64,000 nt of DNA from Isoetes taiwanensis (Eukaryota > Streptophyta > Lycopodiopsida > Isoetales > Isoetaceae): NCBI GenBank assembly GCA_021234155.1, contig JAJEKV010000080.1:2899867-2963866 (forward strand), written 5' to 3'. The position numbers were made by a program, and so were the translations under genes. Position 1 is the stretch's first letter. Each line of letters begins with the position of its first letter. Positions 47,504 through 61,000 of the stretch are shown here, one piece after another. Below the pieces are notes generated by a model. The model saw nothing but the letters and a program-made list of their open reading frames with translations, was not told the origin of the DNA and ran no database searches.

Positions 47504-50500
47504 AAGTCGTATTTAATTAAAGTGGGACTCATTCCATTCCCACTTTTTTTTTTCTGACTCAAGTATTTTACACAAAAGGAGCACCTCGACCAAAAACCGC
47601 CCTTAATTCAATTTTTCTTTCTTCGTGCATCCAAGCTTTCTCCCAGTTTTCTTGGATAGCGAGTCGAGTCCCTGTTTTGGGGCTTATTTGTCATTCAAAA
47701 TAAGAGTTTTTCGCGTGAGGGTGAATTCCTTTACCAAGACATTTTGGCTCTATTTTCTGAGGTGGGTAGACAAGAGATCACAAATTCCAACAAAAAATAA
47801 GCAAATTGTTTACTTAATCACCAAAAATTACTAGTTTTGAGATACTTTATATTTATAAATGGGCTCATTACAATATATATTACAGTGGGTGAAGCGACCA
47901 TAGTGGTCGTATTATCACAATGATTACACCCTCTTCACACATGAACCACCTAGTGCAAACGACGCGTGGAGCCCCCAGCCCAAGTCACGGAGCAACTTAC
48001 GTATTTATAGAAATTTGTATGAGGAGTTCCTTCATAGACCACGTGCTTGTATGTCCAATTGACGTCACCACCCTCTTCTCGGCATCTTTCTTCAATAAAC
48101 TGGTCTTTTCATTGCTCCCAAGCATGTACTATCCGTCAAGATAAGGACCGCAAAAAGACAAAATCAAGTTAGTCAAGTGATGCTACAGAAAAAAAAATTA
48201 AAATAATACACGCCTTAGGGCCATTTTTGAAAATAGTCGAGAGAGCCTTCGACTCGCGAAATGAGAAAGGTATTTCAAAGCCAAAAAAACGCAGTTTTCA
48301 ATAGTTTCTTTTCACTCGCGAGTCGAAAAGGCAACTCAAAGCGAAAACACAAGTTTTAGGGTCGAAGGACTTTCTCGACTCGCGAAGTCGCAGAAAGGCA
48401 GCTCAAAGCTTAAAAACGCAGTTTTGGGTTAAGGTTCTTTCTCGACTCGCGAAATGAAAGGAAGCTCAAAAGCCAAAAACGCAGGTTTTAGAAAGGCCTT
48501 TCTCGACTCGCGAAGTCGAAAAAGGCAGCTCAAAGCTTAAAACCTAGGTTTGAGGGCCTTTCACTACGCGAGTCGAAAAGGCAGCTCAGAGTGAAAATGC
48601 GCCTAAGGCCCTCCAAAAATAAAAAAAGGTGTTTTAAGCTCCTCAAGATGAAAAATACATGTCTAAGGCCATTTACAGTGAAAAACACAACAGGCCATTT
48701 TGTGGCGAACCTACTTGCCTACAAAAATAGTTTTCTACCTCCAATATCATAGAGTGCAAATCATTATTAGTTACATCATATCCTATGTATTTTCTAAGTG
48801 CACACCATACCTGTGCATTTTCTATGTATACATAGACCAAAAATAGGACCCCCCCCCCCTCCGGGCCTTTTCCCCTTTTAGTATGTCAACGTTTTCTAAT
48901 AAATACAATATCCTATCCTATATATTGTATAATAAATACAGTATGTATTTTCTAAATGCCAAAACACCATAGTTCTAAAACATAGAAAATACAGTTCTAA
49001 AACACCATAGTTTATTATTTTTTCTCATCTTAGTTTATTGTTTTAACACACTATAGTTTATTGTTTTATCTTATGTATTTTTTCCAATGGACACCATATA
49101 TTTTCTACGAAAAAATAGACCATCCCCATGTATTTCTACGAAAAAATACACCTTATGCTATGTATTTTCTAGGTATACGTATAGAAAATAAATGGACCCT
49201 CTCCTATTTTCGAACGGGGCATTTTTTTTATATTAATGTTTACCCTTTTTAATATATTAATGTTTACCCCGCCTTTTTTTCCCGCCTATACTTAAAATTT
49301 AAAATTTAATTGTTTCTTATACCCCGCCCTTTTTTCCCCCCAATATTTGAATTTTGAAATTTGGTACACACCTTTGTGCCGCACATCCTGTTGTACCACT
49401 TGGAAAGCACTTGGAAAGGAGAAACCACTCTGGTTTCCGGCAGATCTGTAACCACGAATCCGTCGAAAGGGGATGACAGAGCTTCTTAAAGGCTTTGGCG
49501 GAGCTTTTTTAAAGGTATGGCCCTCATTCCGTCTCCATCTCCAAATCTAAACCTGATAAATAAAATCCGTCTCCGCAAAGGAGGTCGCCACCATGACCCG
49601 CCAAAATATCATTTACTTATGTGGCTCTTCAGGAGAGTTATTTTCTGGATGAGAAGCAAGATCTGAAGAAGAAGAGTTAGAAAAAGAAGCAGAAGCTGAA
49701 AAAGAAGGGCCGGAAAGGGGGTATGCCTGGTTTGGAGGCTATGGCGCATAGCTTTGTGGCTATGGCCGCGGTTCCACAGAAATGATCATCTGGATGCAAA
49801 AATAGACTGCATGAAACTGACAGTGATATGGCGGCCGGTCAGGGCTTCAAGAACAGGGCTATGGCGATTGCTTTAAGAAATGAAAATGATCTGATGCAAC
49901 AACCGACTTTGAAGGCCTCCAGCAGATTTAGAAACCGATCTAAAGGCCGATGATGAAAGGCCGATCAATGTTCTTGACCCCTTCTCTGCAAATACCTGCA
50001 TTATGTGAATCCGGCCTTTCCCTTCACACACTCTCTGTTCCCTTGGCATGAATCCGGCCTTTTTAAAACAATATCTCGTTTCCGAAGCTGAATCCAGAGG
50101 TCAAGAATCAGTTATCTAAGATTACAGGTCAAGAATCGCATGCACCAGTAAATACTCACAGAGTAAGAAGGAAAGCCAAAAGGGGAAGCATAGGTAACCC
50201 CTTAAATCGATGGAGGAAAATCCACATCGCTTCTTCCAGGTATTTTCTCTCTTTTCTGCACAAATTCTTGCCAATCTGCTAGTTCTTGCTCGTTTCTTGG
50301 ATGAAATCCGGTCTGATATGGCACGCCAACCTTCGCTTTTTGCGCCTATTGCTTTCTTCTGGTTGCTTTGCTTTCCTGACGTTGCTGGACGATTTGTCTG
50401 TAATGTTCATTACAGATGCTCAGATCGAATAGCTTTTCAAGATAATGAGCTTCATTTCTTCACGCTCTCAGAAATTTGAAAAATCAAACCGGCGGTTATT

Positions 50501-51667
50501 ATTCGCCGAGATGGGGACGTTGTTGATATTGAAGGAGTCGCCGGGCATACCACGAGATCGTCTGACGATCGAGAAGCGGCCGGCCGCCTAAGAAATGAAT
50601 GGGGATTTATACGGGGAAAATGGGAAAACTAGTGAATGGGGAGGTCGAGGTCCTTGCAATCGAGGCCAGTTTGTCTCAAAGAGCGGAGAATCAAGAGCGT
50701 TTCAATTCTCGACTCACTAGTCGAGAAAAAAAAACGGTTTTGTATAGTTAAGAAATGGCGGGAGGGGGCTGTTCCACGGTGTAAGAAAAATGACAAGCAA
50801 GCGAGTCAATATGAAGCTATCGAGAACGAGGAAAAAAGACAAGATCGCTTTCAGGTGGAAACCCAAATGCACCATCGCCAAGTTTGAGTCAGTATTTTGA
50901 AGCGGTGGGAGGAAATAAAGGTTTGGAAGCTTGGAGAGATCCGGCAGAAAAAAGAGAGTCACACAAAAGAAAACTCAGTAATGAGAGATTTGTAATGAAG
51001 AATATTTTAAGAGGTGAATCTGGATTTTTCCATGTGTAGGGTGATGCTTTGCTCATCCAAATTCGCAGAACGAGGCGAGGGCCAAAAGTAGAGTCAAGAC
51101 ACGAGAAAGCTTTGGGGCCGCGCCTCAAAATTTTGCTCCTCAGTATATTAAATTAATTAAATTAATTTTATATTTAATTAAATTAATTATTAATTATATT
51201 TTAATATTATCTTTTTCTTAATCTCGATGTATTCCCCTTTAGTTATTTTGGTTTTAAGCCTCTCCTTCCCCTTCACCTCTTCCCCAACTCTTCCCACTTG
51301 CCCTCTTTCTCACCCCCTTCCAGAACTTCCTCCCCTTGCCCCCCTCTTTTCACCCCCCCTTCTCACCCCCCTTTCCAAACTCACCTCGCCTTGCCCCCTC
51401 TTCTCATTTGCTTTCGAGACTCACTTCCTCTTGCACCCTCCTCTCACCTCCCCTTGCCCCCTCTTCTCAACCCCCCTTTTGAACTTCCTCCCTCCCCCCT
51501 TCTTCTAACTTATCCCCTTCCATTACTTCTCTCAACTTCTCCCCCAACTTCTCCCCTTCCCCTTCCCCTCCCCCCATCTAACAATGATTCAATGTAAAAA
51601 AATTTGTCCCATTTTCAGTCTGAGTCCCAAAATTCGAGATTTGTCCCACTTTAATTAAATACGACTT
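47504..51667. mobile_element. 4.2-kb element with 25-bp perfect TIRs
   Basis: The 25 bases at 47504-47528 (AAGTCGTATTTAATTAAAGT and on to GGGAC) are the exact reverse complement of 51643-51667. TTGT lies immediately outside both (47500-47503 and 51668-51671), a possible 4-bp duplication. Next to both ends are further GTCCCA/TGGGAC words. The inside has no transposase I recognise. It holds a repeat array (48236-48605), T/C-rich DNA at 51.23-51.58 kb and a short coding-like start at 50210 (MEENPHRFFQ, then a GT donor) that may be a captured host exon. Probably a non-autonomous DNA transposon. Confidence 0.65.
48236..48605. repeat. Imperfect tandem repeat, ~60-bp units
   Basis: About six units built on CTCGACTCGCGAAGTCGAAAA, AAGGCAGCTCAAAGC and AAAACGCAGTTTT. 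The unit contains an inverted word (TCGACTCGCGA / TCGCGAGTCGA), so some units alternate in orientation. Confidence 0.85.
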
Positions 51668-54450
51668 TTGTGGCATTCGCTAGTGGGCTGTGCAGCTATG
51701 GCGCTCCTTACTGGCGCCTATGCTCATGCCTTTTTCCGCTCTTGCATGCTAGCCAGGTCTGCATGCCTACGGCCATTGGATACCAGAGAAGCATAACTTA
51801 TCTCTGAAGCGAAGTTTTTTCTGCAAATCCTGTGAAGCTTCTTTTGCAAACCCGGTGATGTTTCTTTTCTTACGCTATAGAATCTGTATTCCTCAGCTCC
51901 ATGAAGTTTGTGCTCTGCAAATGGTATTTTTAGCTGCCAAAGTTCTAGGTTCTAGCTATGGAATAGGCTGGCGATGGCAGATAATCTCCATTTGAGCTTC
52001 TGCATTCTTTTCCTCTTCGGACCTTTCTGCCTTAAGACTCTGTGGGACTTCAAGCAAGTGCTGGGCGATCCTCAATATGAGTGTACATTCCTTGGGCAAT
52101 ACGATCGGTTGCACAACAGTGGCCCTTCTATCTGGAGTGCTTGAAGTATCATGTGAAGATTCTCTAATGGATGAGGAGCTTTCAAGTTGGTACCACCACT
52201 TCCCGTCACCTGCTGAGTATTCTTTTCCATTCAGCGTGGACTCAACTTAGGACTTAGCGTAAGACTTCTTCCTGTTTTTTAGGAGTGGTTGCCTTGTCGG
52301 AAGATGCTAGTCTATGCTTTTCCTTTTTCCTTTTCCTTTTCCTTTTCCTTTTCCTTTTCCTTTTCCTTTTCCTTTTCCTTTTCCTTTTCCTTTCGTTTCC
52401 TTTTCCTTTTCCTTTTCCTTTTCCTTTTCCTTTTCCTTTTCCTTTTCCTTTTCCTTTTCCTTTTCCTTCTCAACTTCTTCTTCTTTCTCCTCCTTTCCCT
52501 CTTACCTAATTTTCCCCCTCCTTCCCAGCTTTGTCCTTCTTAGATTTCTTCACCTTCTTGCTATCTTTCTTGTTGGCCTTCCCCTCTTTTTCTTTCACAT
52601 GATCTTTATGATCTCACTTCTTAGCCTTAAGATTCTCGGTTGCTTTTGCTCCCTCCACTTTGTGATCTCCCTTCTCTTCCATATCAGAAGAAGATTGGGG
52701 ACCAGCTGCAACTGCGTTTTTGACTTGTCTTGCATTCTTCTTAGTAATTGTTTCAAGCTACTTCGTGTCCACGATGCTGGAAGGTTTCTGGGAGACCAAT
52801 GCCTTCACAACAAATGAAGGAGAATTTGTACCCCCTCAAAATTTCATCAGGGCCCTTAATCTCTGCTTCCTTAAAGTTATTATAGGAGGGAAGCACCCAT
52901 CCCTGCTTGTTGGTAGACCCATGTACATTAGCAATACTAGCAGACATAAGTGTTAGTCATTGAAATTCTAGTCCACATAGTATATGTATATCTTTAGTTC
53001 ATTCATGTCCTCCACAACCACACGGAGCCAGTTATTGCGGCCGTTCTTCAGAACTTTCTTCATGTTGACATTTTTTGGTCTAAATGTTGTATATTTTGTT
53101 TGTCCAAGATTGCTTTACATGGTCATGTCTTTGAGGTTATATATTTTAGTCTCCAGAAGTTCCAGTGTCAAGTCTGGTATGCTTGAAATTCCAGTCCAAT
53201 CCTGCTCTAATTATCTTGACAAGCGATATATGGAGGGACACATTAGACAGAAAGTCAATTTTATTCCAGGTCTTGGGAGAAATTATTCTCGTTAGATTAG
53301 CTTAGCTTACCTCATCTTTATGAATGGCTTTTTGCCAAATTACTTGCTTCAAATTGTGGCCTTGTGAAGGATGCTTATATATCAGATAAATTAATTATGT
53401 TGCATTTCATTTTGGTATTTTAAACCATGTGCTTTGGTTCTTGCCACAAATGTTCGACTACTAAAATGCAGCATTCGAAATTTGAATGAAGAGCGTTTAA
53501 TAAAGGTTTCCTCTTCCATTTAATTGGTGGTGCAAACAGCTATTCATATAAAATGGCATATAATAGCTATTCATAAAAATGGCATATAATTTCTGTAAAA
53601 CACTTACAATAGACTACCTAGAACATTATACCAATATAACACCATGTTGTTGTTAGTTCCATTTTTTGTACTAACAAGTTTAAGATCTTGCAACTCTTTG
53701 ATAGCAATTATGATCTTACATTCATTGGAAGGTTCGCATGGCAAAACCATTAAGCCTGCATAATAAAAATATTGTGCTCTACACTTATTTGATGGCAACT
53801 ACGGTTACACTTTAATTGCAAGATTTTACACGTGTGCACCCCATGTATACATTGAGAATTTGCGACAACATTAGATTGTCACAAACACCTGCCTATATAT
53901 TACAATCTACAATAATTTACAATACAATCTACAACATGACAACTTATAATAAGAGAATTATTCTATAGCTTGAGCAACTTACCATTTGACAACTCTTCAA
54001 CTTCAAGACCAAATTTAGCAACCTTGCATAATACACCATTTATTGCAAAATTCATTATTCAACTCTATATATTTAATAAACAAACAATAAACACAGTAAC
54101 TACCAAATCAGGACACCCACTAACCCTACTCATATACTCTATTTTCATATGCTAAAACCTGGCTATTCTCTCGCCCTCTCTTGCGGCTGGCCCCAACGAC
54201 ACGTGACTTGTACATATATATGTGTGATATCTTCCAGGCTTCTTTATCTTGTTAAGGGTATTATGTCTGTCAAGGTGAGAGTTAGACACATTGATATATG
54301 TAGATGCTGGGAGTTGTCCTGGACAACGAAGAGGTAGAGAACACCATTTTGGGATTGGCATGTAGAGATGCAACTACAATCATATTTAAAGGCAGCGTGC
54401 AAGCATCTGCTTCATAGTACGGGCATAGCACAAGCAATTATGAATAATTA
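51668..54450. other. Non-coding region with a hexanucleotide repeat
   Basis: No supported gene. Frames through 52285-52820 only read the CCTTTT repeat and its flank. The rest is AT-rich. Confidence 0.5.
52315..52468. repeat. CCTTTT hexanucleotide microsatellite
   Basis: About 25 units of CCTTTT, with one interruption (TTTCGTTTCC near 52390). Confidence 0.97.
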
Positions 54451-54453
54451 TGA

Positions 54454-55308
54454 ATTCTAGAATGGGGCTCCCATGAAAACGACAAAAACCTCTCGATTCG
54501 ACAAGGGGCTTGGACAAACATAAAGTTGAGAATTCGCTTCCAAAAAACCCACGAATGGAGAAGTCGAAGCTGTTGCTGCTTGCCAACCTGTACCTGCACA
54601 TCACCAACACTAGAACAAATGTGACAAAATAAACCTCCCAAAGTGGAAGGGCTGATCACGCGTGCCACGCGACAACAAAACAAAAACCTCTTCAAATAGA
54701 GGGGCTGGTCATGCGTGCCAGGCGACAAATACATTAAACAATTAAGGGGGAGAGGGTGGGTTTCAAAGAATAGAGAATAAGGTACTGCTGAGAGAGAAGA
54801 GGAAATGCCGATGAGACGTTGATGAAGAACCTCGCCTAATATAGCGATCTCCCAACCAGAGAAGGCATGCAATGCATGCGTGCAAGACATGCATTCTCGC
54901 CCCCTCTAGTATCTCGATCCGAGGGCTCGAATCGATGCAATTCTAGAATGGGGCTCGCATGAAAACGACAAAAACTTCCCGAATAGAAGAGAACTTCCTT
55001 ATCAAAACGGGATCAAGGACGAAGGTCAAAAGATTACGGCTAAAGAAGAGGCAAGGCCGAGAAAGGACATGCCAAAAGAAATGCCAAATTGGTCAATCGA
55101 AGCAGGGAGAAGCCCCTCCCCTGCATGGTTTCAAAGAATAGAGAATAAGGTACTGCTGAAAGAGAAGAGGAAGCGCCGATGAAATGTTGATGAAGAACCT
55201 CGCCTAATATAGCGATCTCCCAACCAGAGAAGGCATGCAATGCATGCATGCAAGACATGCATGCTTGCCCCCTCTAGAATCTCGATCCGAGGGCTCGGAT
55301 CGATGCAA
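54454..55308. repeat. Local direct duplication (copies 54454-54939 and 54940-55308)
   Basis: Both copies begin TTCTAGAATGGGGCTC and GCATGAAAACGAC (CCCATG in the first) and share a 180-bp block with GAATAGAGAATAAGGTACTG, CCTCGCCTAATATAGCGATC and ATGCAATGCATGC. The second copy is shorter in the middle. No gene supported: the frames reading through are not conserved between copies. Confidence 0.85.
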
Positions 55309-58036
55309 TAGTGGTATGCGGACATGCCATATGTGATGTGCCTTGATAAGCTATGTGATGGCAATGGTAGAACACACTAATAGAATATCTTTTCAGTAAA
55401 GGCCACTTTGGAGAGTTAAATACTCTCTGTCTTGAGGTAATTTAATACAAATGGGTAAACTCTAGGTTGTATCAGCAAAACAATCATCAGGAAATAAAGG
55501 GAATAAATGCAATTCCACCCCTTAAGGGCAAAACTCACCACCCAATAGGATTTATCTCCAAGAAAGACTGGATTTTGCAATAGGAGCTTAAGGGAAAACA
55601 ATCTAGGCACCAGAGAATTTTCAATCTAGCAAATCACAAATTTAAGGAAAAATTGGTGTTAAGAATAGACTTAGACAAGAATTTGGATAACCACAAAGGA
55701 TTGAAGGTTTCTCCAAACAAACAATTCACCACTCAAGTTATACTAGAATTTTAGAAGGAGTTGGCTAGGAATTGGGAAATCGATCTTTGGGGTCGGGGCC
55801 AGATCGCAGGTTCTGATTCGGCAGCTATTAGTGGTCATAAAGTTAATGTTGAGGTCGAGTTGTTGGTCTAACAGGTACAGATGTCATTGCACAACTATCA
55901 GTTAGCTCTCGTTGTTTATCCATGTAGGTAGCCTATGTCTTCAATATATAGCAAAGGTTGTTGCCTTTTATCTCCTTTGAATCCCTTATTTTTAGAATAA
56001 AAGCCATTGTCTACTTAAAAGTTCCTTCCTATTCTAAAGGACTTAACTCACAATAATCTTTAAATCATTAGATAATTCAACCACTCGAGATCCACTTTAG
56101 CAAATAATTTGGATTTGGAAAAGGCTAGGATGAAGGGCGAATCAATTAAGATGATTAGAGGTTTCACTCTAGCAACTGCAATTACAGAGGATATGGCTTA
56201 AGACATGACTCAAATTGTTGGATCATGATCTCAAATTGTTTGCTCTATTGAATAGAAAACAAGTTACGTACATTATAAGATCTTTTTGCAACCTCACCAT
56301 TACCAATTGCCTTTAGTTATTGCACTCCAAAATACTCTTGAACTCTCATCATACAATAATATAAAGCTAGCATTAACTATTATAAAGCGATTATTAACCA
56401 TTATTAACATTAAAATAAATGCCACATGTTCACGCTTCTTATAGCAATAGACATAGAAACTCTAGCTATAAAACCATTATGCATACACTATAGTAAAGTA
56501 TTAGCATCTTAGTTGTATATTTTGAATCATAGGGTATGGTTGCCTCCTATCGCGCATGCACCCTTTACCGCCCACCCCCCTCCCTTGTAACATATTTTGC
56601 AGACCGTTAAAAGATAAAAAATCAATGGACAAGATTTGTTTGCACTATAACAGGGCCTAACTACCACTATTTATGGGTTCAAGTGCGCGATGGGTGGGTC
56701 CAGAATAAAAGTGTTATAATTTCTCTTTCCCATCTCTGTTTGGGACATGGACACGTGCATGTGAAAGCTATTTTGAAGGGCTTTTTGGGGATGTAAAAAT
56801 TTTCCACGTTTGTTTCTTAAATCTCCTTGAAACGCTTTGAAGAAGAGGATGGAGACCCCCTGCGCGATAGATGGAGACCCCTCCCACGAAGGGGGCCATC
56901 AGACCCCTAATGTTACGCCTACTCTAACTTTTTGCAGGTATGTCGGAATCTGACGGTTTTGGGTTCATCTGAAACGCAAACAGATTAGGAATCCAAAAAA
57001 TCCATTTTTAAACAATTCTGAGTTTGGCCGTGTCTCCATTTTTATGATCTGCTCTTAAGTGCGCGAGATATGGAGACCATACCCTATAGTGTATAACACA
57101 TATATTAACAAATTAAACACTTATATTAAATCTCCCCGAACATAACTGGGTAGTTTGTGCATTTATTTTACCCCTATCCTTGTGTCTTCCTCCTTGAAAT
57201 CTTCATGAAATCCCTAGAATGTAAAAGAATATTGGGAATCTTCATCAATTGGCTTTGGCTACTAGATAAATTTGAGAATGACTTTGGCTTTGATCATGGC
57301 TTGTAGTACGTTTAACTGGAAGTTGACTCCAATTTTTTGAGTTGACATTGCGCTCTAGGGACACCTTGACTTGCAATGAAGACTTTATCTTTTGCCTTTA
57401 ACTTCAAATGCACCTTAACTACTAGAAGAACCTACACCCAAGAGAATCTAAGAATATATTGAGCGAATATAGGGAACCTTTATGCAATCTCAAGGAACCT
57501 AAGGGAAACTTTAAAGAAGGTAAGGGAATTTCATAGCATCCTACCTAACCCATTCCCCAAGGCTGCCTTACACCTAGTTGTTTTAGGTGTTAGATGTGTA
57601 TTGCTTGTTGAGCATTATCCAATTATCTAGCATTATCTAATTTCTATGACATTTTAGAACATTCTTAAAAACTAAAGGTCTAGATTTTGCCACATGGCAA
57701 CTTCTAGCACTCATTTGTTGAGAACATCCAAGGGTCTAAATGGTGCCACGTGGCAAGATTCTAGCCCTCAAGCATTGGATATGTGACACGATTTCCTTAA
57801 AATTTCAAATGATTTCTATTACATTCAAGCAATTTTTAATTTTATATTAAAAGTTGGTAGGAAGTTTGAGACAAACTATGGAAAATGCTATATGAATATA
57901 GCCAACATATGTATCATTTTGAAGAGCACGAGAATGATCCAATTTATTTATTGAAGAAAAAATTCATATGAACCTTGTCGTTTGCATGATTATGCAATTG
58001 ACAAAGTTGTTAATTGATAAAACATCCTTTAACTTC
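55309..58036. other. Intergenic region downstream of the beta-helix gene
   Basis: No supported gene. Contains the 553-bp MITE at 56532-57084. The 3' untranslated region of the minus-strand gene probably reaches into 57.9-58.0 kb. Confidence 0.5.
56532..57084. mobile_element. 553-bp MITE with TA duplication
   Basis: The left end GGGTATGGTTGCCTCC...CGCGCA and the right end TGCGCGAGATATGGAGACCATACCC form an imperfect inverted repeat of about 27 bp whose outer 9 bases match exactly. TA flanks both ends (56530-56531 and 57085-57086). ATGGAGACC words recur inside. A TA duplication points to the Tc1/mariner (Stowaway-like) group. Confidence 0.7.
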
Positions 58037-61000
58037 TCAAAGACAAAGAGTAGGCTTTCCAACTCCAGTGCATTGTTTCACAATACTATCTCTAGTCATC
58101 ATACCAAATAATGCTTGAGACAACACTCTTTGGATTTTCTTTGATAAAGATGTCGAATTCTGCAAATAAGACATCAAGATGATTTAGAGAAGGTATTATT
58201 TCTAAGAATGAAATAGAAGAAGGCTTAAGTAATATAAGAAGGCTAACCTCAAAGGATGAAAATCGACAATCTGGAGCAAGTATACTACTAGAAACATAGT
58301 CCATTTGAGAGCCTTGTATGTAATAATGAGATGCATCAATTCTACTCTTGCCTTTTGCTTCTTCAATCCTTTTGTAGGTTTCTGAGGTTTCTTGATATGT
58401 TTGTCCTATAAGAGCTTTGAGCCTTAGTTTCCAATCCAAAAATTAAATGTAGAAAAATGAGATGAGTTTGAAATTACCAAGAACCCCATGAACATGAGAG
58501 GTGACCTTGAGCTCATTAACCTTGAAGTTCAACTGCAAATAGAAAGAAAAAAGTTAAAAGACCTTTAGATTTTAGATAAAGAAAGAGAGTAATGGGGAAG
58601 AGAAACACACATAATTCAAACCGGATCCAAGCTTTCCAAAACAAGCTGGCATTATCATGACATTCAAATCAATTTCATTAGGTGCTTGAATTTGTGCAGA
58701 CACAAGAAAATGTGAGATAGATAGTCCACTCTCAAGTATAAGAGTCCTTCCTTTAGGCAACTCCTCCTATACGAAAGAGAAAAGAACTTAGTGCAACTTC
58801 AAAAGAATGAAAAACTAAACACTAGAAAGAAGGCAAAAACTTACATCATTCACAAAGATCTTCCATTGATCTTCAAGCTTGATAGCATCTTCATTAGCAT
58901 GAGCTTCTAAGAGGATCTTATCTTGTTTATAGAGCATCCCCATGGTGGAAACAAACTGGCAAGTGAAGAAGAAACCCAATGATGAATGTTGGAACAAAAC
59001 TAGACTTAAGAAGACTACAGAATTGAGAGGAAAAGAAGATTACTTACAGTGTTACGACGATATAGACCCTTGAAGAACTCCATGTTGATGTGGAGATGGA
59101 GATCAGAGACGACGCAATAATCGGTACCAGGTTGGCCATGGAAATCAAAGCGCTCACCATGACGGCCAACGAAGTGAGGGTCACCAGAGATGCTACCATT
59201 ATCGTGTCTACGACCATGGTGAGGGGGAGGGGGGGCACCACGGTGACGACTTTGGCCCGAACTTCGACTTCGACTGCGACCATGGTGACGGGGAGGGGGA
59301 GGCGGGGCGGCAGGGGCCTCTTCAATACTACCATTCAGGCTCGGAGGAGGCGGTGCGTGCTTTTTCGGTCCTTTCGGAACCGGCCACGGTAAACCAGATT
59401 GCGGCGACGGTAAACCAGATTCTGGCGCCGGAGAAACTGCCGGTTGGGAGGCCGGAGTTAGGGTTAGGGTTGGCGATGGCGCCGGAGTTAGGGTTCGGTC
59501 TGGCGCTGGCGATGGCGCAGGAGTTTCGGCAGTTGGCGATGGCGAGCTTGACGATGGCGTTGGAGGTGATGAAACAGGGATTTGGGATGTCGGCGGTTCA
59601 GAAACAGGCGTTTGGGATGGCGACAAAGGGGCAGAAATTGGTGTTTTGGAGTTCGGCGATGGCGATGGAGGCGAAGAAACGGGTGTTTGGGAGCTTGGCG
59701 ATGGCGCCGGAGCAAGTGCAGTAGTGCCAGGTGCTTGAGAAGGTGAAGAAACAGGGTTTTTGGAAGGGGTTGGAGAAGATTCAGCCGGTGGTTTTGCAGC
59801 GGCAGGTGTTGGAGCCGAGCTTGGTGAAGAAGTTGGTGCTTCAATTGGAGCTTCGGTTCCGTTGATCGGAAAGGTATGGCAGTTTGTGGGTTCCCAGTTG
59901 CACAGCGGTGCCGGCTCTTCTGGGCATGAAACTGCCATTTAACAGTAGAATCGAATTAGCAGATGAATCAGAATTTTGCAACGGAATTGGATTAGAGCAA
60001 TAGAATTGGATTAGAATTCAGCAACAGATTTGCATCAGAATTCACCACACACTTCGATCCATCAACAGAATTGACTTCCATTAAGCAGGTACATTTGAAG
60101 GTTGTTTACCTTGGTTTGTTCTTGCAGATACATTGTGCACTTCTGAACAAGACACAGTGCAAGTACCCTGGCATTGAATTCCCTTGTCTTCCCCCTGTTT
60201 CAGTTTCAAATCAATCTCACAAAGAAAAAAGGGAGAAAGAAGGATTTCTTTGCAGCATTAAAAATCCTTACTTCTTGAAGATCATGGAAATCGCAATAGG
60301 TGAAATCGCCTGAAGAATATGGTCTCACGTTGATCGAAGAACCATTCTGTTAAAAATTCATGCATACAGAGAGTGATCAGTTTTTAAACAAGATGATGAA
60401 ATGCAAGAATAAAACCTAATCTACATACCACAGATCTACTGCCGGAATAAAACAGAACTTTATAAGCATGGAATCGGGCTCCTTTGGTTCCAGGAAGGCC
60501 AGATGCTGTAGCTATATCTCCTCCAACACCCTGTAAAATTGAAAATATATATCAGTATTTGACATATGAACAATTAGAATGACCTTAATTCTTACCATGG
60601 CAGTGTTGTTAGCAAATTCGCTGCTTCTAAATACTGCAGCCCCTCCTGATGCATCATAGTCAAGAAAAATAGCTCCTCCATCGTTCTAGAATCAAATTCA
60701 TATTCGTTAGAACAGAAATGGATTAATTTTGAGGAAGAAAAACTTACAGCAGCAGAATTGTTGCTGAAAGTACAAGTTCTGCAGTCAAATCTGGCTCCTT
60801 CTTCCTTGGCACAGGCTTTGTTTGTATCATCTACAAAAATGGATCCACCATAATCTGCAAAGTTCTGAATGAATTCTGCACTAACGATTGTGGCACAACT
60901 GCTTTGGCCGCACAAAGCCGGGCCATCTGTTTTGGAAAATTCTTCGCTTGCGCCCATATAAATAGCACCTCCTTTAGTGGCCTGCAGCATTAAAATTTTT

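Noticed and set aside
51227-51597. Pro/Ser/Leu-rich frames
   Set aside because: Translation of a C/T-rich stretch inside the 4.2-kb TIR element; two frames are open at once.
52285-52817. Phe/Ser/Pro repeat proteins
   Set aside because: Three frames through a CCTTTT hexanucleotide repeat; none has a supported start or conserved continuation.
59044-59844. Other frames across the Pro-rich exon (both strands)
   Set aside because: Shadows of exon 10 of the beta-helix/root-cap gene, whose frame is fixed by splice phases on both sides.
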